Assembly: GCA_004794655.1 (NCBI GenBank)
Contig: SMMW01000585.1
Coordinates: 4,723,501 to 4,787,500 of the forward strand
From: Marisa cornuarietis
Lineage: Eukaryota > Mollusca > Gastropoda > Architaenioglossa > Ampullariidae
Direction: 5' to 3'
Length of the DNA stretch: 64,000 bases
Shown here: positions 36,351 through 49,470 of the stretch, one piece after another
Numbering within the stretch: position 1 is the first letter of the stretch
Layout of the letters: each line of letters begins with the position of its first letter
Position numbers and translations under genes: made by a program
Notes under the pieces: model-generated
Seen by the model: only the letters and a program-made list of their open reading frames with translations
Database searches by the model: none
What the model was told of the DNA's origin: nothing

Positions 36351-39300
36351 AAATCATAATGTATCACAAAACCATATTCCAGTGGTATTTTATGACTGAG
36401 GCACGAGAAATATTAATGTTTTTTCTTAATCACACCTGGATTTGTAGAGAAAACATGAAGTGATAAAAGAGCAGTACTTAAAAAAAAAGAAGCGTCGTCT
36501 GCATAAGCTGAATTCGAAGAGGAAAGATGCAATCCTTGGTGAATAAAAACAAACCAAGATACAATGTGCTGTTGCCGAATGTCTCTTCTACACTCAGATG
36601 AAGTTAGTTCCTAAAGATAAAGGCTACAAACGCCAGTGGATTAACTTTGTCCACAGATCTGTATAATAAATTATAGGGATCTCTTTGTTCAAACGGGCCG
36701 TGCAAACTTCGTCTCCACACCGAACTCAAGAATTTTCTCAAAACATTTCAAAAGCAATTGTTATCCAGTCACTTATACAGTACAAGCAAGTCTTGGACTT
36801 TCAATAAAACAAAGAAATCATCCTAAAGCAGTGCAAACTACACAAAAAGTACGAGCTGTTAAAACCAACTACGACTGCTGGTAAAAAGCTTAGACAAAGG
36901 TCAAGCACCAGATTTGCAACATCGACAGTTTCTACACCGTCTGGTCTACAAGTAACATCGTGTGACACTCATAAACACCACATCAGTCGTATCCTTATCC
37001 AGCACAATGCTAAAAACAACTGACAGTGCGCGGGCACCAACATTGATGTCTGTGCTTGAACAGCTAAGAAAGAATTGCGGGTGACAAACGTATGGGGAGC
37101 TTGAACAGGAAAATTTACATACCAGTCTGTAGAGTGAAGTCCGTTTGGACACTTTTATTTTTTTAACCTCGAATTTTTTTTTAATTCAAAGTTTCTAAAT
37201 AACGCTTTTATTTGCAGGGCTGTATTCCAAAATCAGCCGTTTTATTTTCTTCGCAAAAATTCGCTTCTTCAACACGACAATCTGAGCGATGTTTCCTTAT
37301 CTGACTAAAAGACCTGCAAAGATTTGCTGGACTCCATATTACAAATACTAATTATACGTAACGGAACTCTCCAGTATAGGAGAGTAATTTTCTTCTGCTT
37401 TCCTAGTGGCAGGTGAGAATACTCATATGTTGTAAATTATTATTTTAAAATGAACTTAGCACGATCATAAAGAAAAAAATGCTGCACTTGTGTTGCCCTT
37501 GAAGGGTCGAATTCCGCCATAGGTCCTTGCACTTACTTCCCCTTGTAAATGCTTGAATTTCTCACTCAGCTCCCTTGACTGCGGGCTTTGTCCACGTGCG
37601 GGCATCCAAGCGTGATGCAAGAGTCGCGAGGTACCTTGGTGGAAGACGGTAGACTCCTCTAATGAGGGTAAGGCAGGCGCTTGCTGTCACGTGTTGATGG
37701 CGCGCATCTGTGTGTGTGCGTGTGTGAGAGAGTGAGCCAGCGATTTATATCCTGGTTTTGTTTCCGGACTGGGAAGTAAGTTCCTGGAATCCACTACCTC
37801 TCTGGTTTTTATTCTATTGGAATTATTTTAATAACACTTATCAAATGTCCTCCAATATTCATTTTACAATTTGACATTTGAAGTAAGCAGGGTACGTAAG
37901 TAAGTAAGTAGTAGTATTACAGTAGTAGTACGACAAGGAGCCTCCCCTCTTGTACAAAATATTGCTGTCATCTCTGCCTCAGCGACACCTTTCTACATGC
38001 AGATGCACCCTCGTACAGCACCCGTAATCCTGGTGACACGACACCCCGTCCTGCGAGTGGTCAATGGGTGAGCCTCCAACGGCACTAGGTACTTAAAGCG
38101 TCGCTGGGTTTTCATAATCATTCGAGCGTGAAGAGGGTCTTCGACGCCCTTCTCTCTAACTACACTTTGCACGCGAGCGACCGCCGAACCTTAACTGCAA
38201 TTAACACGCGGTGTTTGTACTGGGGGAGGTTGTGGGAGAGGAAGGGGGTACGTGCCCCAACAGGACCTGGTGTCGAGAAGCACAGATTTGAACGCTGTTT
38301 CGCTCGTGATGAGTCGACCACGACGACAAGAACGAATGACAAAGCAGTTCGTGTAAGTCAGAAGGCTGTCAAACTCTCAGCTCAGTTTGGACAGCTTTTG
38401 TTGTGGCCCTGCGGTCTTTCTTACACACGCACACACACATATACACACACACCCTGGATATTCAGAGGGAGGTAACTGACACTTGCCCTTACCAAAGTAA
38501 CACTTTTCTGTGCACAGGTTTCCGCCTAGAAATGGCTGCTCAGTGTACTCGCCCATTTCAGTAACGACAAGCACCTGCTCCTGAATATAAAAAAAATGCG
38601 ATTGCCTGTTACTTGGCGTCCTGTAGTTCCACATATATATTTACTAAACTTCCAGTACGTGTCACTTTTAGATTGCTTACATGCTGGCCAATACGTTCCC
38701 AGGCGGAACCACCCCACGGTCACCCGGAAGTACGGATGTTTGTGTGGTTAGCAAAAGCGCACAGAGTTCAGTTTCGCCAGGAACCCAGATGAAGCACAAA
38801 CCTTGACGTTGCAGAGTTTGGGACGCGAGTAACATCAGCTTTCGGTGATGCCTACATATCAAAGATGTCTTTCTGTTTGCTTGACCTTGTGGTGGGAGGG
38901 GACAGGGGCACGAGAGAGAGAGTTGGGGTGGGGGAGGGGGAGAGAAGCCACGGGCGTTTTACTAGTTGGTCTGCCGGCGCCTCGTGCTCGTAAAATATAT
39001 ATTAACTTCTGGCGTGCATAGCGCGCCGTATTTACTCCCTCTCCCGGAGGTAGGGGTGGGGGTAGGGGGTGATTTTTCTGGGGTTTGTTTCTTTTAATAT
39101 TTTGTCTCGTCGCCAACGTGGTGTAGATGGGACCGGATTCCTCGCCCTTCATAGCGTAGAACGAGACACCGCGAGTACAAGTCTTGATCTCGAATCTCGC
39201 GCGTTCCACGCTACTGGGCGAGACCAGACCCAACTACCCGATGGATGTCAACTGCTAGACCGTCTTTTTACTTCGTAACAACTTATTTAAAAAAGAAAAC

Positions 39301-42010
39301 TCTGCAAGAAAGAAATCACCAGGAATCTATGTCGCTATCGTTTCGCTTTGCGGCAGTTCTTTTTTGCAAGCATCATGCGGGTGTCGATTCATGCCCAGGT
39401 CTCCATTCCGCAGTCGTGTCGCATGAAGCGACTCCTGATGTAGTCGAGATTGACAAGTGCAGCTGCACTCGTACTTACATTGCCCTGTGCAGCAATGGAT
39501 AAGCGGTCACGGCATTTTCCCGAGTCATTACCAGTTCACTGCCATTACACTCATTAGGTCTCACCTCAACTTTGTCAGCAAGCGTTACACTCATTCAGAT
39601 TCACTTCAGTATATGTCAACTGCTATTTCACGGTCGTTCTCGTGCCGTCTTTGCAGTTGAAGCTGTTAATAGTCGTACCGTTGATTTCTGATGTTACTGA
39701 GTTTCCAGTCCAGTAATAAAATGTCTAATATCTTCAGCTGTAACTGAATGTAACTGATATTAAACTTGTTTGCATCTTAAATACTACAGGTCATTAATTA
39801 AATGTCAGAACGATTAATCAACATCAGGAGAATTTTCATCGGGTACATCAATCGACTAAATAGATTTTTGTTTGCATCTGTGGTGGAGGTAGATATATAA
39901 GACCATAAACATGCACTGACTGATTGATTCGCATCAGAAGAGTACCGTCTACTTGTAACGTCTAAAACGAGGGCCGACAGGAATGATCTTCAACATTTAT
40001 TGCATTGTATAATGTGAATATACATTTGCGGTGGATCTTCAAATATAATTTCTAACAGCAGAGCGATTCGCAGCCTTTGCGAACTAGGATGCAGGCGCTG
40101 AGGTCATCAGAGTGCGGAAGTGCAGATTTGTCATGGTCGGAGGGGGAATTGAAAGTGGACGCAAATATCACGTGGCGGTCACTGTGGACCTAAGCATCAA
40201 ACGTGACGATGCATCCAGTCCAGTCCAATACTTCATGACTATGCATGCAGTCCATATGTACCCTTTAGGACCGATGCATCAGTCTATATAAACACTGTAT
40301 AACTGAGGTAGGACCAAAAATAAAATACAACAATACAATTTCTGTCCATCAGTTTGGCGACGCCATTATGGATCATTTGGATAAGGTATCTTTTCCAATG
40401 TCTTTATCAATGTATGAAGTCCTAATAACAAGCATACTGCTTTTATTTCCAAATGAAACATATTTCAATTTCTTTGATTGTCAGTAGATGTGCTTAAGTG
40501 CTTAAAAACGTCTTCACGAGCACCGTTTCTTCACTTCATGCGAGTATGGACAACAATCTACAATAGTAGTCTCTGGGACAAATGCCCAGACGTTCACATC
40601 CCCATTTTTTTCTATTTATTAAACTGTTCGTAAATTCCTAGTGCAAATGGACGATTCATAGACTTACTGACATTTGTATGATTGTTTATACATTCTGTAC
40701 GCTCACGAAAGATTGGCTTTCCACAGAACTGCAGGGAAGTACCACATTCACTGCCCACACATGGGTCCCCCTCCTAGCCGATGGTCGGTGTAAAGTAACG
40801 CCATGTACGGCCATGTACGAAAGCCATGGTTGATGAGTTAGCTGGAGACTCTGTGGAGACTTGTCAGCAAAGTCACTTCAGCAGTTGATGAATTCAGAAG
40901 ATGATTTGCACGTTATGCAACAACCACCTAACGTTTCCTCCGCTCTCGGCTCAAGTGTCAGGAATGAGTGATTGTGTTGCAAAAAATATCCGACGATGAG
41001 CACCAGCCTACATGCATTTGAACTGTCATAGCCTTGAGAAAAGTCGTAAAAACCAGCAATTATTACACAGATCCCATCGCTGAGCCTTGTAGGATCGCGC
41101 CATACATGTTACTGAACAGACGTCAGCCAAGGAACGTATAATCATCTCCTGAATAAACATGCGCCCAACAATGTCAGTTTTTTGTTTGTTTGTTTGTTTG
41201 TTTTGTGTGGTTTTTTTTTTTTTTGCAAGACTAAAAAAAATTGACACAAATAATTTTTTTTATTATTTGGCAAGAATATACTACGAAATAATAGTTTAAA
41301 AAAACTGTTTTCATAGCCGCTTATTAAATAGTAGAGACAGTTATCAAGCAACATGTTTTGATTGTTGTTGAGCGTATTAATAAACGGTACTAGAGAGTTT
41401 AATGAAAACTGTGGCGTTCACTTGTAAATTTACTGTGTTTCACATAATGCACATCAGATTGTTGGCTGTGTGTGAGTCTCGAAGCTTAAGCCTTTATTTC
41501 TCAGCAATCTGTAAATTGATTATGAATGATGTGAACAAAAGATGAATGACGAAGGTAGTTTGTGCCGACATCGGTAAACCATGAAAACCTTTTCTCCTAA
41601 CAGTGCTTTTCGTTAAATTACCAACACAATACACAGCAGCAGCTGCACGGCAACAAATATCGTGAGTAGTGCTCGCCTACAGGAGACGACTACGATAGTA
41701 CAGAGTCATCTGAACGCTGTACCCACCAAGTTCAAGGTGCTTCAAATATATTATGTATCCAGTACAGCGGGCAACAGGCTGAGCTTTAACTGCGCCAAGA
41801 TCAGAATTTGTGATGTCTCGCGAGGTCTCGCGGGGTGCGAGATACAGATGGATCGAGAGCGACGGGGGATTAGTGTCACACAAGGAATCCTGTATTTTGG
41901 CAACATGTAATTGTCACTTGTTATAAGAATTTGCTGTTTGCTTGATTAAAACCAGTCGAGATTTAAACGATAACATGGTGCGCCCCCTTGGAAACATAAC
42001 TGTAACAGCA

Positions 42011-42042
42011 GCGCGCGCGCGCGCACACACACACACACACAC
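42011..42042. repeat. (GC)n(AC)n compound microsatellite
   Basis: Alternating GC changes to alternating AC, potentially Z-DNA forming. It lies 474 bp left of the MITE. Confidence 0.95.
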
Positions 42043-42515
42043 TCGCAGACGTACACGGAGGAAGAATATTGCAAGGGTCGAGGTGGGAGGGGGAGTCCCA
42101 GATGTAACACAATAGGAAGAGGAAGCTGCCCATCCGGTTGCCACGTCGCGAGTGCTCACGGTGTCGGGCGAGTAATCTGATAACACAATTCAGGCCGGCA
42201 CAGAGATGGAGTTACAGAAAGAAAACAAACAGGGCAGAGGCAGTGCGCTGCGCATTGGGCTCCGTGGTTTCACCCCCAGGGCGTGCTGGCTGCACTGAAC
42301 GGGGTTCATTCACCCTGCACACGCACCACTATCTATAACCGTGCTGTTACTACATGGCTGTTGACAATGCTCAAAGAATAAGGTCCCAGAATTATACTTC
42401 GGCCAACTGTCCACGCAGATCCAAGCCGCGGGAGCGTGTCCGCGAGAAGGGCGTTCAGCATGTTAACGACATTTCTTTAGGCTCTTTCATAGTGCCTCGT
42501 AGAACTGATCACTCT

Positions 42516-42793
42516 CCAGGGACCGTAGTTATGAAACGAGGGTAAGTCGTTGCCCTGGGGCAAGGTGGAGAACTCAAGGATAAGTGTCCTGTTTTCAAAG
42601 TTATAAAGCGATGTTCAGACCCCGCAGATGCTGTTTTACTTCTGCAGCCGTAGTTATTATAAAGCGGCAGCAAAGGTGCCACAGGGTCAGCAAACACGAA
42701 GTAGTGTCCGTGAGATTTAGATTCTTCTTTATAACTTCCCCATTCTGCCCTGTGGAAACGACTAACTCTCGCTTCATAAGTATGCTTCCAGGG
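42516..42793. mobile_element. MITE of the GGGMCCGTAG-end family, copy 1
   Basis: The left end GGACCGTAGTTATGAAACGAG and the reverse complement of the right end GGAAGCATACTTATGAAGCGAG are inverted repeats (about 30 bp, imperfect). The interior is alignable with the element at 62351-62642 (for example GAAGTAGTGTCCGTGAG against GAGGTAGTGTCCACGGG). It is non-coding. The target duplication is not clear, so the superfamily is left open. Confidence 0.7.
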
Positions 42794-45170
42794 AGGGGGC
42801 ACAGTCAGAAGAACGAATGGCGAGGGCAAAGGAGCGATGGATGACTTTTGATTAATTAGCGCGACATTAGCACATGACTGCTGGAGCAGAGTGGCAGAAC
42901 CAGAGCCCGGATGCTCGTTAAGACAGAACGGGGGAAGATGGCGCCAGGCGTGAAGATGCATCCGACGCGTGGCTGTGGAGGCGCCGAGGACGAGGCGTGC
43001 AGTTGAGTGTACATGTGTAACACATAGTCGGGAGACAACGGGGCGAGGGAAGAAAGGGGCCCTCTCTAGGCGGAGACGACCACCGTGGGTGGCCCCTCAC
43101 TACAGTAATGATTGCAGAGCAGCGTTCCTCGACCCTCCGACACCTTTCCTCTTGGCCCTGCCAGAGGTGACAGCGAAAAGGTATAACGAGGGATAAAAAA
43201 AAAAAAAAAGGCAGAAAGGGGATTGGGGTCTTCGCTGAAACTATCTCTTGCTTTGGCTGGTCCGATTGTCGCGGTTAGAGTTGATAGTGACTGACTTTCC
43301 ACTCGGGACGGCTTGGTGACTGGCCCGATCTCTCTTGCAGATACAATTTACCGCCTCTTTTTTTCAGTCCATGAAAAGAAAACCCGTCTTTTTTCCTGTA
43401 CACTGTCAAGCTTCAGGCTCAATGTCATCCCTGCATCATCAAAATTTTGTGTTATCACTTACATCTCTTCTCTCACCATTGCGTGGGCTCAAAGGGATTC
43501 GGTCAAAAACCTTAAAACAAGTGGGGAAAGTGCATTCCACAATTCAGACGACCTCAGATCGGTTGATAGGAAGGGTGGGCACCGTCCCACTTTGCGTTAA
43601 CCGTTTGCCATATAACCCAGCCTCACAAACTATTAACATCAGTATACTAATCAGGCAAAAAGGCCAGCTAACAGTGACTTGTTCAAGAGGTATTTTCAAA
43701 GCGTGACTTTTTTCAACGAGTATTGTAAACTGTCGCATTCCAAGCCACCAATAAATACTCGCGGAGCTACAATTGCTGTTGTCCTCGTTGAAGTTGCTGA
43801 CGTTTAAGAGCCATGAAAAAAATGTTTTTGTGCGACAAGGAAATGGCGGTCAGACTGACTGAGAATCTTGTTTTCTTCGACGTTCCAACTACTTGTCGTG
43901 CTTCACATTTTACAAACAAACTAAATCTTTCAACGCTGGCACAGTGTTGTAGTGTATTTCCTGAATACTTTGCGCACCATTTATCTGCTGTCTTTGACCC
44001 TGCCTCGTCCTCACAAACTCCATCTTCGCTAACTTCGGCCTCGTGTTCTGAGGGGTTAAAAGTCTCGGTGACGTGTATATGTTTGACGCAGCCACTTGAA
44101 ATGATGCTGTGAGCTCGTCATGGTGGTTTTCTAACAAGACTGATTGCACGTGCCACCGATGACAATTGTAAATTCTGAAATCGCCGTGGAAATGACTTGC
44201 AGCATAAAACCACCAAAATCTACATGTATGACACTGCTTTTATGGAGCTGCTCTATCTTCCCCTGAAATTTGAAAACACAGGCCAGCCCTTAATAAGCTT
44301 GTTCGGAGCTGGCTCTGCTTCTGAAGTTCGTGTAAATCAAAGAGCTCGTTAAACACTGGCACCGGTAGACGCTGTTCTTAAACCATACATAGACGCTCTT
44401 TAGAACCCGGGTAGTACTGGGAAGGGTGGATCTAATATATTACTTCATGAGGATAAAATGCAGCGTTCAGCGGGGCTTGAAGAAACCTGGAGTTGCTTGT
44501 GCGCTGCTTCTGGGCCCCTTACAGTTCTCGACACTGCAGGTCAAGAAATAAGAATGTTTTAAGTGTTGCCCGACAAAGATTGCAATGCAAAATCAAACAT
44601 AAGCGTCACCGTCGGACTCGGGTGGGCTTAGAGAGAAATATGGCATGATAAATTATTGATTTCTTCGGTGTCGCACTGACCTGGGTGGGGAAAGAATGTG
44701 GGGAGAAGCACGTATTGAAAGCGCTGGATAAATTGTAGAGGTGCTCTACCTACCATAGGTGGCTTTACAGTTTCTGGCATTTTGCAACACACAAGGGGCA
44801 GCACGAACAAATGCGATGCACGGCCGTTTGAAAGGGTTAATCTGGTGTGTCACGGTGCCTACGGCAAGGGTGACAAACATAAAAGACGGTGATACCGCAA
44901 ACACGCTGCGTATGTAATAACAATAAAAAAAATGTTTCTCGCACCTGGTCATGAATCAAAGCGCCGCATCAAAACAAGTATACAAGGACGCCTCAACAAA
45001 CCATAAACAGAAACAGCTCGTGCAAAGACACGCAGCACGCACAATGACTGATGCAGCGAGTACAGAAGGACACAGGAAGGTACAAATATTGAGAACAAGG
45101 CGACATCTGGTCGCCGTTTGTTTGTGAAAGACAAAACGTAAAAGTGAATAGGTCACCGGGCAGTACATAC

Positions 45171-45237
45171 CTGTTGTCCAGCACACCTGCAGGTCCAGAA
45201 GAAAGATCAAAAGCGAGAATAACCGGTACTTCCACAT
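45171..45237 (-). CDS. Exon 1: start codon and signal peptide of discoidin protein
   Basis: The exon encodes 22 codons plus one base, reading MWKYRLFSLLIFLLDLQVCW and ending TT. A basic residue near the start, a leucine/isoleucine-rich core and a polar end are typical of a secretory signal peptide. The chosen ATG at 45237 has G at position -3, and the donor is G|GTATGT. The frame stays open for four codons upstream (TTG ACT GAC GTC), but there is no upstream ATG in that stretch. The exon ends in phase 1, and its last G joins the TG of exon 2 to give valine. That phase match across 25.8 kb is the main support for linking it to the discoidin exons. The alternative is an unrelated signal-peptide gene, or an extra phase 1-1 exon in between. 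Confidence 0.7.
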
Positions 45238-45520
45238 GACGTCAGTCAATCAGACAGAGTGTATCCACACACACAAGTATTTTTGATCCCAATCGCCGTA
45301 GGACCAAGACGGAAGTAAAGCAAATGCAAGCGTTGCAGTCTCAGTTATCAGAGGTAAGAAGTCCCGTTGTGTCTAGCGATACTGTAGGCGCTGATTTCAC
45401 CGTAATGACAAGAATCCAATCACACAAGTCAGTGAATGCAGGCGCTCAGTCGGCTAATCCACTTCTGCAGCCCTCGTCACCTGGCGACATACAGCAGTGA
45501 CGTCACGAAGCCTCCTCCCT
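45238..45520 (-). promoter_or_regulatory. Possible upstream region with two CRE-like palindromes
   Basis: TGACGTCA, the full cAMP-response-element octamer, occurs at 45498-45505. It occurs again at 45237-45244, where its last A is the first base of the chosen ATG. The octamer is seen at only one other place that I noticed (near 29007). No TATA box is convincing, and the transcription start may instead lie farther upstream behind a 5' UTR intron. Confidence 0.3.
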
Positions 45521-48500
45521 CCTCCTTTGAGCTCCCTTCTCGAGCCGGGCCGGACATCCGTCAGAGTGGGCAGTCCTGCTCTCCGGTTCCTACGGCAACA
45601 AACATAAACACATTATAATTTATGCATCACACACACACAAACACATTCCTCATCTGTTTCCTTAGTTGTCTTGTTCTCGTCTAAATTTGCATAAAAGACT
45701 GCGATTACAAAAAAATAATAATAAAACTATTCCGTAAGTTCCTTTTTTCCTTATAACGTCTGATAAGACAAAAGATTGTTAGAATTGTCGGAAACACAAA
45801 TTTAGAAATCCAGGAAGTGAGTGATAACACTCAATATTTTAAAACATTTTAAACACTTTTCAGAACAGTCTGCGTCGATAATACTCCGCAGTGACTGTGA
45901 CAGCACGGAAACGCTTAAGACGTCTTTAAAACGTTTTTAAAAGTCTTCACAGTCCCAGAGGCTTGTAGCACTTGTGAATCGTGCTTACAAACTGTGTCCA
46001 CATAGTTACATGAAAGTTGTAATTAAAATGTAAAAATACTCACACTCTGAAGGTAAATATCGTAACGTTATTTACATACAGTGTTTTCTTCTGTAAATAA
46101 GCCATAATGTTGCTAGTACAAACATGACATAAGAACTAAAATCAAATATCAATCTCTTAACCAAAAAAGTCAGATAACAAGTACAGTTAGTTCATAAACG
46201 GTAGATATGCAGGAACAGTATGCATCGTGACATCCCACTCATCCTACGCGCATGCGCAGCCCGTGTTTTCCGGCAGGCACGCAATCTTGCCCTCAGCTGT
46301 GTGTGTGTCGTCAGGGCAGCTATAAATGGTCGCATACGTCACAAAGCCCTTCGAGGGCCAGCCATTTGTCGACAGTCTGATTCTAAAAGTTAAAAGCCCG
46401 GCAATAACGCATTTATAAAGTACCGTATACTTTTTTTTTTTTTAAGTGGGAGGTATCGGTGCAAAAGGGGAAAGTAAGGTGAAGGGGAGGGGGAACTGAA
46501 GCCGCAAGTATTTGAAAAGCTCCACCTATATGCCAGCAGTGTCCTCCGGTAGTTGTTCCCCCTCCACCCCTATTTTTGTCGTATAGCTTCAAAAGCCCGT
46601 AGCAGACGTAACGGTTGTAGCGAGCACTGCGCCTAGTGGAACATGGTCGCAACGAGAGTGGTCTAGCGCGCGCATATGTGTGTGTGTGTGTGCATGCTTG
46701 TTTGCATGGCACATGCACGTCCTCCACCTCCACGTCACGCGACATTCTCGCGTCACGAAGCTGTGCCACGTTCCTGACGAGGGCTGAGGCGTATTTCCAC
46801 CATGTAGGTAGGTGCTTGATTTATCAGCAGATGACGCCAGCGCTGATGGCGCGAAGAAACACGGGATCGGTCGGTTTGCATGTCGCCGTTGATGCCCGAA
46901 AGGACTGGAAGACAGGCAGACAGGCTGTTAAAGGTGTACATCATACGCGTCCCGGGACTAATGCCTGTCACTGGCGACTGCTTTAACACGAAACTCGCAG
47001 TTAAGGCTAATAAATTTCTGGAGCTGGAGCATTTAGCCGTCGGGCCAAGCTCTAAGGATAGCGATGTCTTCACCGTACTTATGTGAATATGAAGGCGCGC
47101 TTTTTTTCTAAGTTACAGATTGATGGCCTCGTTATACCCCCAGATTGCAGCTTCTCTCTCTCACACACACACACACACGTGCATGCAGGCACTAGAGCTT
47201 AAGTTTACGTTTTAATATGAATGTCCATGCACGGGATCGCTTAAGCACGGAAACAAAGAGAGGGAAAGAATAAATATCGAAGAAAGATTGTGTTTGTGGG
47301 TGTGTGTGTGTGTGTGTTGTGGTGAGAGTGGGGGGGGGGGCAGCGGTTGAGAGAGAGAGACTAACATTTCATCTGAGCCAAATCTGTCACTGCAGTCCCC
47401 TAATCGTTAGCCGGTACTCGCAAATTCCGGTTGACTCGTCCCGTCCCCGGCCTCTGCCAGGTATCAAAAGCCGTAACTCGAGCCGCTGGTTGCTCTCAGC
47501 ACACGTAAGCGACCCATGCATGACTGGATTCCTGGCATTCCGCTCCACTCGAGTGACAACCGCGCAGAAGACATCTGCTGCGTATGACAGCCGCTCGAGC
47601 ACTGCTCACGCGGAACCCGCAAGTCAGACTTTGCTGCGTAAGCGCTCGCGTGCACACACTAACACTCACTCATAGATAGAAGAGACAGAGACAGTGAGAG
47701 ACAGAGAGAGATCAACGTGACGTTAAGTTATTTTTATATCTTAAGTACACAAGTACCACACTATTTCCCTTTTGACAAACTTCTTGATATTCTTTCTATT
47801 TTTAGCGCTCTCTTCATAAGTCCAAAATCGTATTACATTTTTATTACATCAGTCTTCAATATTTTGTAATATTAATTAATAATAATATTAAAATTCATTA
47901 ATCTAATTTTCGGCAACGTCATCAAACATTTTGACCCTTTAAAAAATCAACGTGAACATCATTTGCCGTGTCTTCACGTGTTACCGAAAATTGCCGCGTG
48001 CCTTCCGAGTGTTTCGACCCCGAAACGCGAAGGAGAAGATACAGGTGTTTTACCTCGGCCACATGCACTTCAGTCCTACCTGTACCACGCGACACGGACC
48101 CTTGAAGGAGAAGCGACGTCACCAGCGTGACACTAACAGGTAAAATGAGGACACATAATCACGACAGGGGGACGAAAACATTTGGTGCTATTCCGCAGTA
48201 GTTAGAACGAATCCAGTTCTCGACCATTTCCCTTGCATGGTTAATTAACCCGTGTACCACAAAACAGAGAAATTAAAAACTTTTACGATCGTTCTGTATT
48301 CATCCCTCATACTTCTTTCTGCCTTTGATCATGTGACTGACGTTCCAATCGTTATCTTATCTCTGGTTTCGCTAGATGTGGAAAAAATATTGGAATGTTC
48401 GCAAGTCAGCAAAATGTGTAAATCGTATTATCTGAGGCACTTGTCGCCCAAGTTGCTTGTTGGCGCTATCTAAAGTGGTGTCGGGGAGAAAGGCATAGAC

Positions 48501-49089
48501 ATGGTTGCATAAAAGTAAATCTTTGAAAATGAAATTCGTACTGTAATCCTGCCATGTTTTCATCATGATTATAGATACGGATCAGCAATACTCTTTTACT
48601 CTCTCTCTCTCTATCACTTTTACTCGCTCACTCCTGCGCACACACATAAAAATGAAAGAAAGACAGAGGGGAAAAAAAGAAAAAGGTGACAACTTGTTTA
48701 TTCCTTAGGTCAGTGCCTCTTGGAAGGAGATTCTACAAGTACAACCGCGGATATTTCCAACTATCAACATTATTCTCACATCTATAATAAAAATTCAGTC
48801 TCTCTTTAGTGACTTCTCTAATGAGAAAGTGAATGAGTGAGAGAGAGAGAAGTAAAGAAGGAAGACAAGGGGGAAAATATCTTACGCTTTTGCCAGTGCG
48901 ATTTCCCAACTTAATCCAAGTTTGTTTGTTTAAAAGTCCACTGGATTAATCCAAACGAGAGAATAAGGGGTAAGTAATTCCAACTGCTGAAAACAGTAAA
49001 CTCCAGAAGTGAACTCCGCGTGGAAAAAAAAAATCGCTGGCTTCCAACACTTGCCTATCCGCTGAAGTAGAAACGACTTGTTTGTGAAG
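45521..49089. other. Upstream flank, no gene recognised
   Basis: Contains microsatellites near 46676-46693, 47153-47178 and 47299-47318, a poly-T run near 46431 and a G-run near 47330. Open frames here are short or run through repeats, and none shows a family motif. Confidence 0.6.
47153..47178. repeat. (CT)n(CA)n compound microsatellite
   Basis: CT run followed by CA run in the same order as the copies in the introns. Confidence 0.95.
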
Positions 49090-49470
49090 CCAGTTCCTTC
49101 CACATCAAGCGACGAGCCGGCGGCGGGCGAGTCTCACGAGCGTTGTGTAGAGGGGCCCCGTAGGTAAAGCTAGTTGTAGCAAAAGGGCGCTCATTCCTGT
49201 CTCGCCCCGTCCTACCTGTGCGTGTGTGCGTGCGTGCGTGTGTGCGTGTGTGTGTATGAGACTCGCGCAGCCAGCTGTGGGAGCGAGAGAAGGCCTACAA
49301 TAGCGGTGAGAGAGGCCGCCAGGAGTGTGGTTGGTAGAGAAGAGAAGTACTACTAACCGCCTGCCCGCTTGTTGGACGTGGGGTCCTGTGACAGCGCGCC
49401 AGTCAGCGGCGGGCGGCGGCGGCGGTGGTGGTGGTAGTAGTAGCTAAGCTACCCGCAAGCAGCGGACGGC
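49090..49470. promoter_or_regulatory. CpG-rich stretch, possible promoter or 5' exon
   Basis: CpG dinucleotides are dense compared with the AT-rich surroundings. The stretch includes GCCGGCGGCGGGCGAG, a GCGT/GTGT-rich tract and a (GGC)n(GGT)n(AGT)n run around 49410-49442. It could be the promoter or a 5' UTR exon of the minus-strand discoidin gene, about 4 kb upstream of its ATG, or the start of a plus-strand transcript. Sequence alone does not decide. Confidence 0.35.

Larger units (their letters stand above)
19341..45170 (-). other. Intron 1, about 25.8 kb
   Basis: This phase-1 intron separates the signal peptide exon from the first discoidin exon. It holds SINE fragments near 23545, 28018, 36045 and 36235, a MITE at 42516-42793, direct repeats at 33560 and 33666, and numerous microsatellites and homopolymers (poly-T at 24383-24403 and 29330-29353, poly-G at 34679-34692). 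A CpG-rich patch lies at about 33130-33460. I see no further discoidin-like or signal-like exon on either strand. Confidence 0.65.
4242..45237 (-). other. Gene span: secreted/surface protein with tandem discoidin domains, 3' end outside window
   Basis: Five minus-strand exons join into one open frame of about 225 codons: signal peptide (residues 1 to about 22), discoidin domain 1 (C24 to C177) and the first part of discoidin domain 2 (from C180). F5/8 type C domains are extracellular beta-barrel modules that bind phospholipid, collagen, carbohydrate or protein partners. They occur in lactadherin/EDIL3, coagulation factors V and VIII, neuropilins, discoidin receptors and neurexin-IV/CASPR proteins. 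A signal peptide followed directly by tandem discoidin domains matches no vertebrate family exactly that I can name, so I give no symbol. All donors are GT and all acceptors AG, and phases agree at every join. What follows domain 2 (more discoidin repeats, a membrane anchor, a kinase) lies beyond the left edge. A further phase 1-1 exon hidden in the 25.8-kb intron 1 cannot be excluded. Confidence 0.85.

Noticed and set aside
39150..39225. tRNA-like A and B box arrangement on the plus strand
   Set aside because: Both boxes deviate from consensus and no cloverleaf arms can be drawn. Too weak for a tRNA or SINE call.
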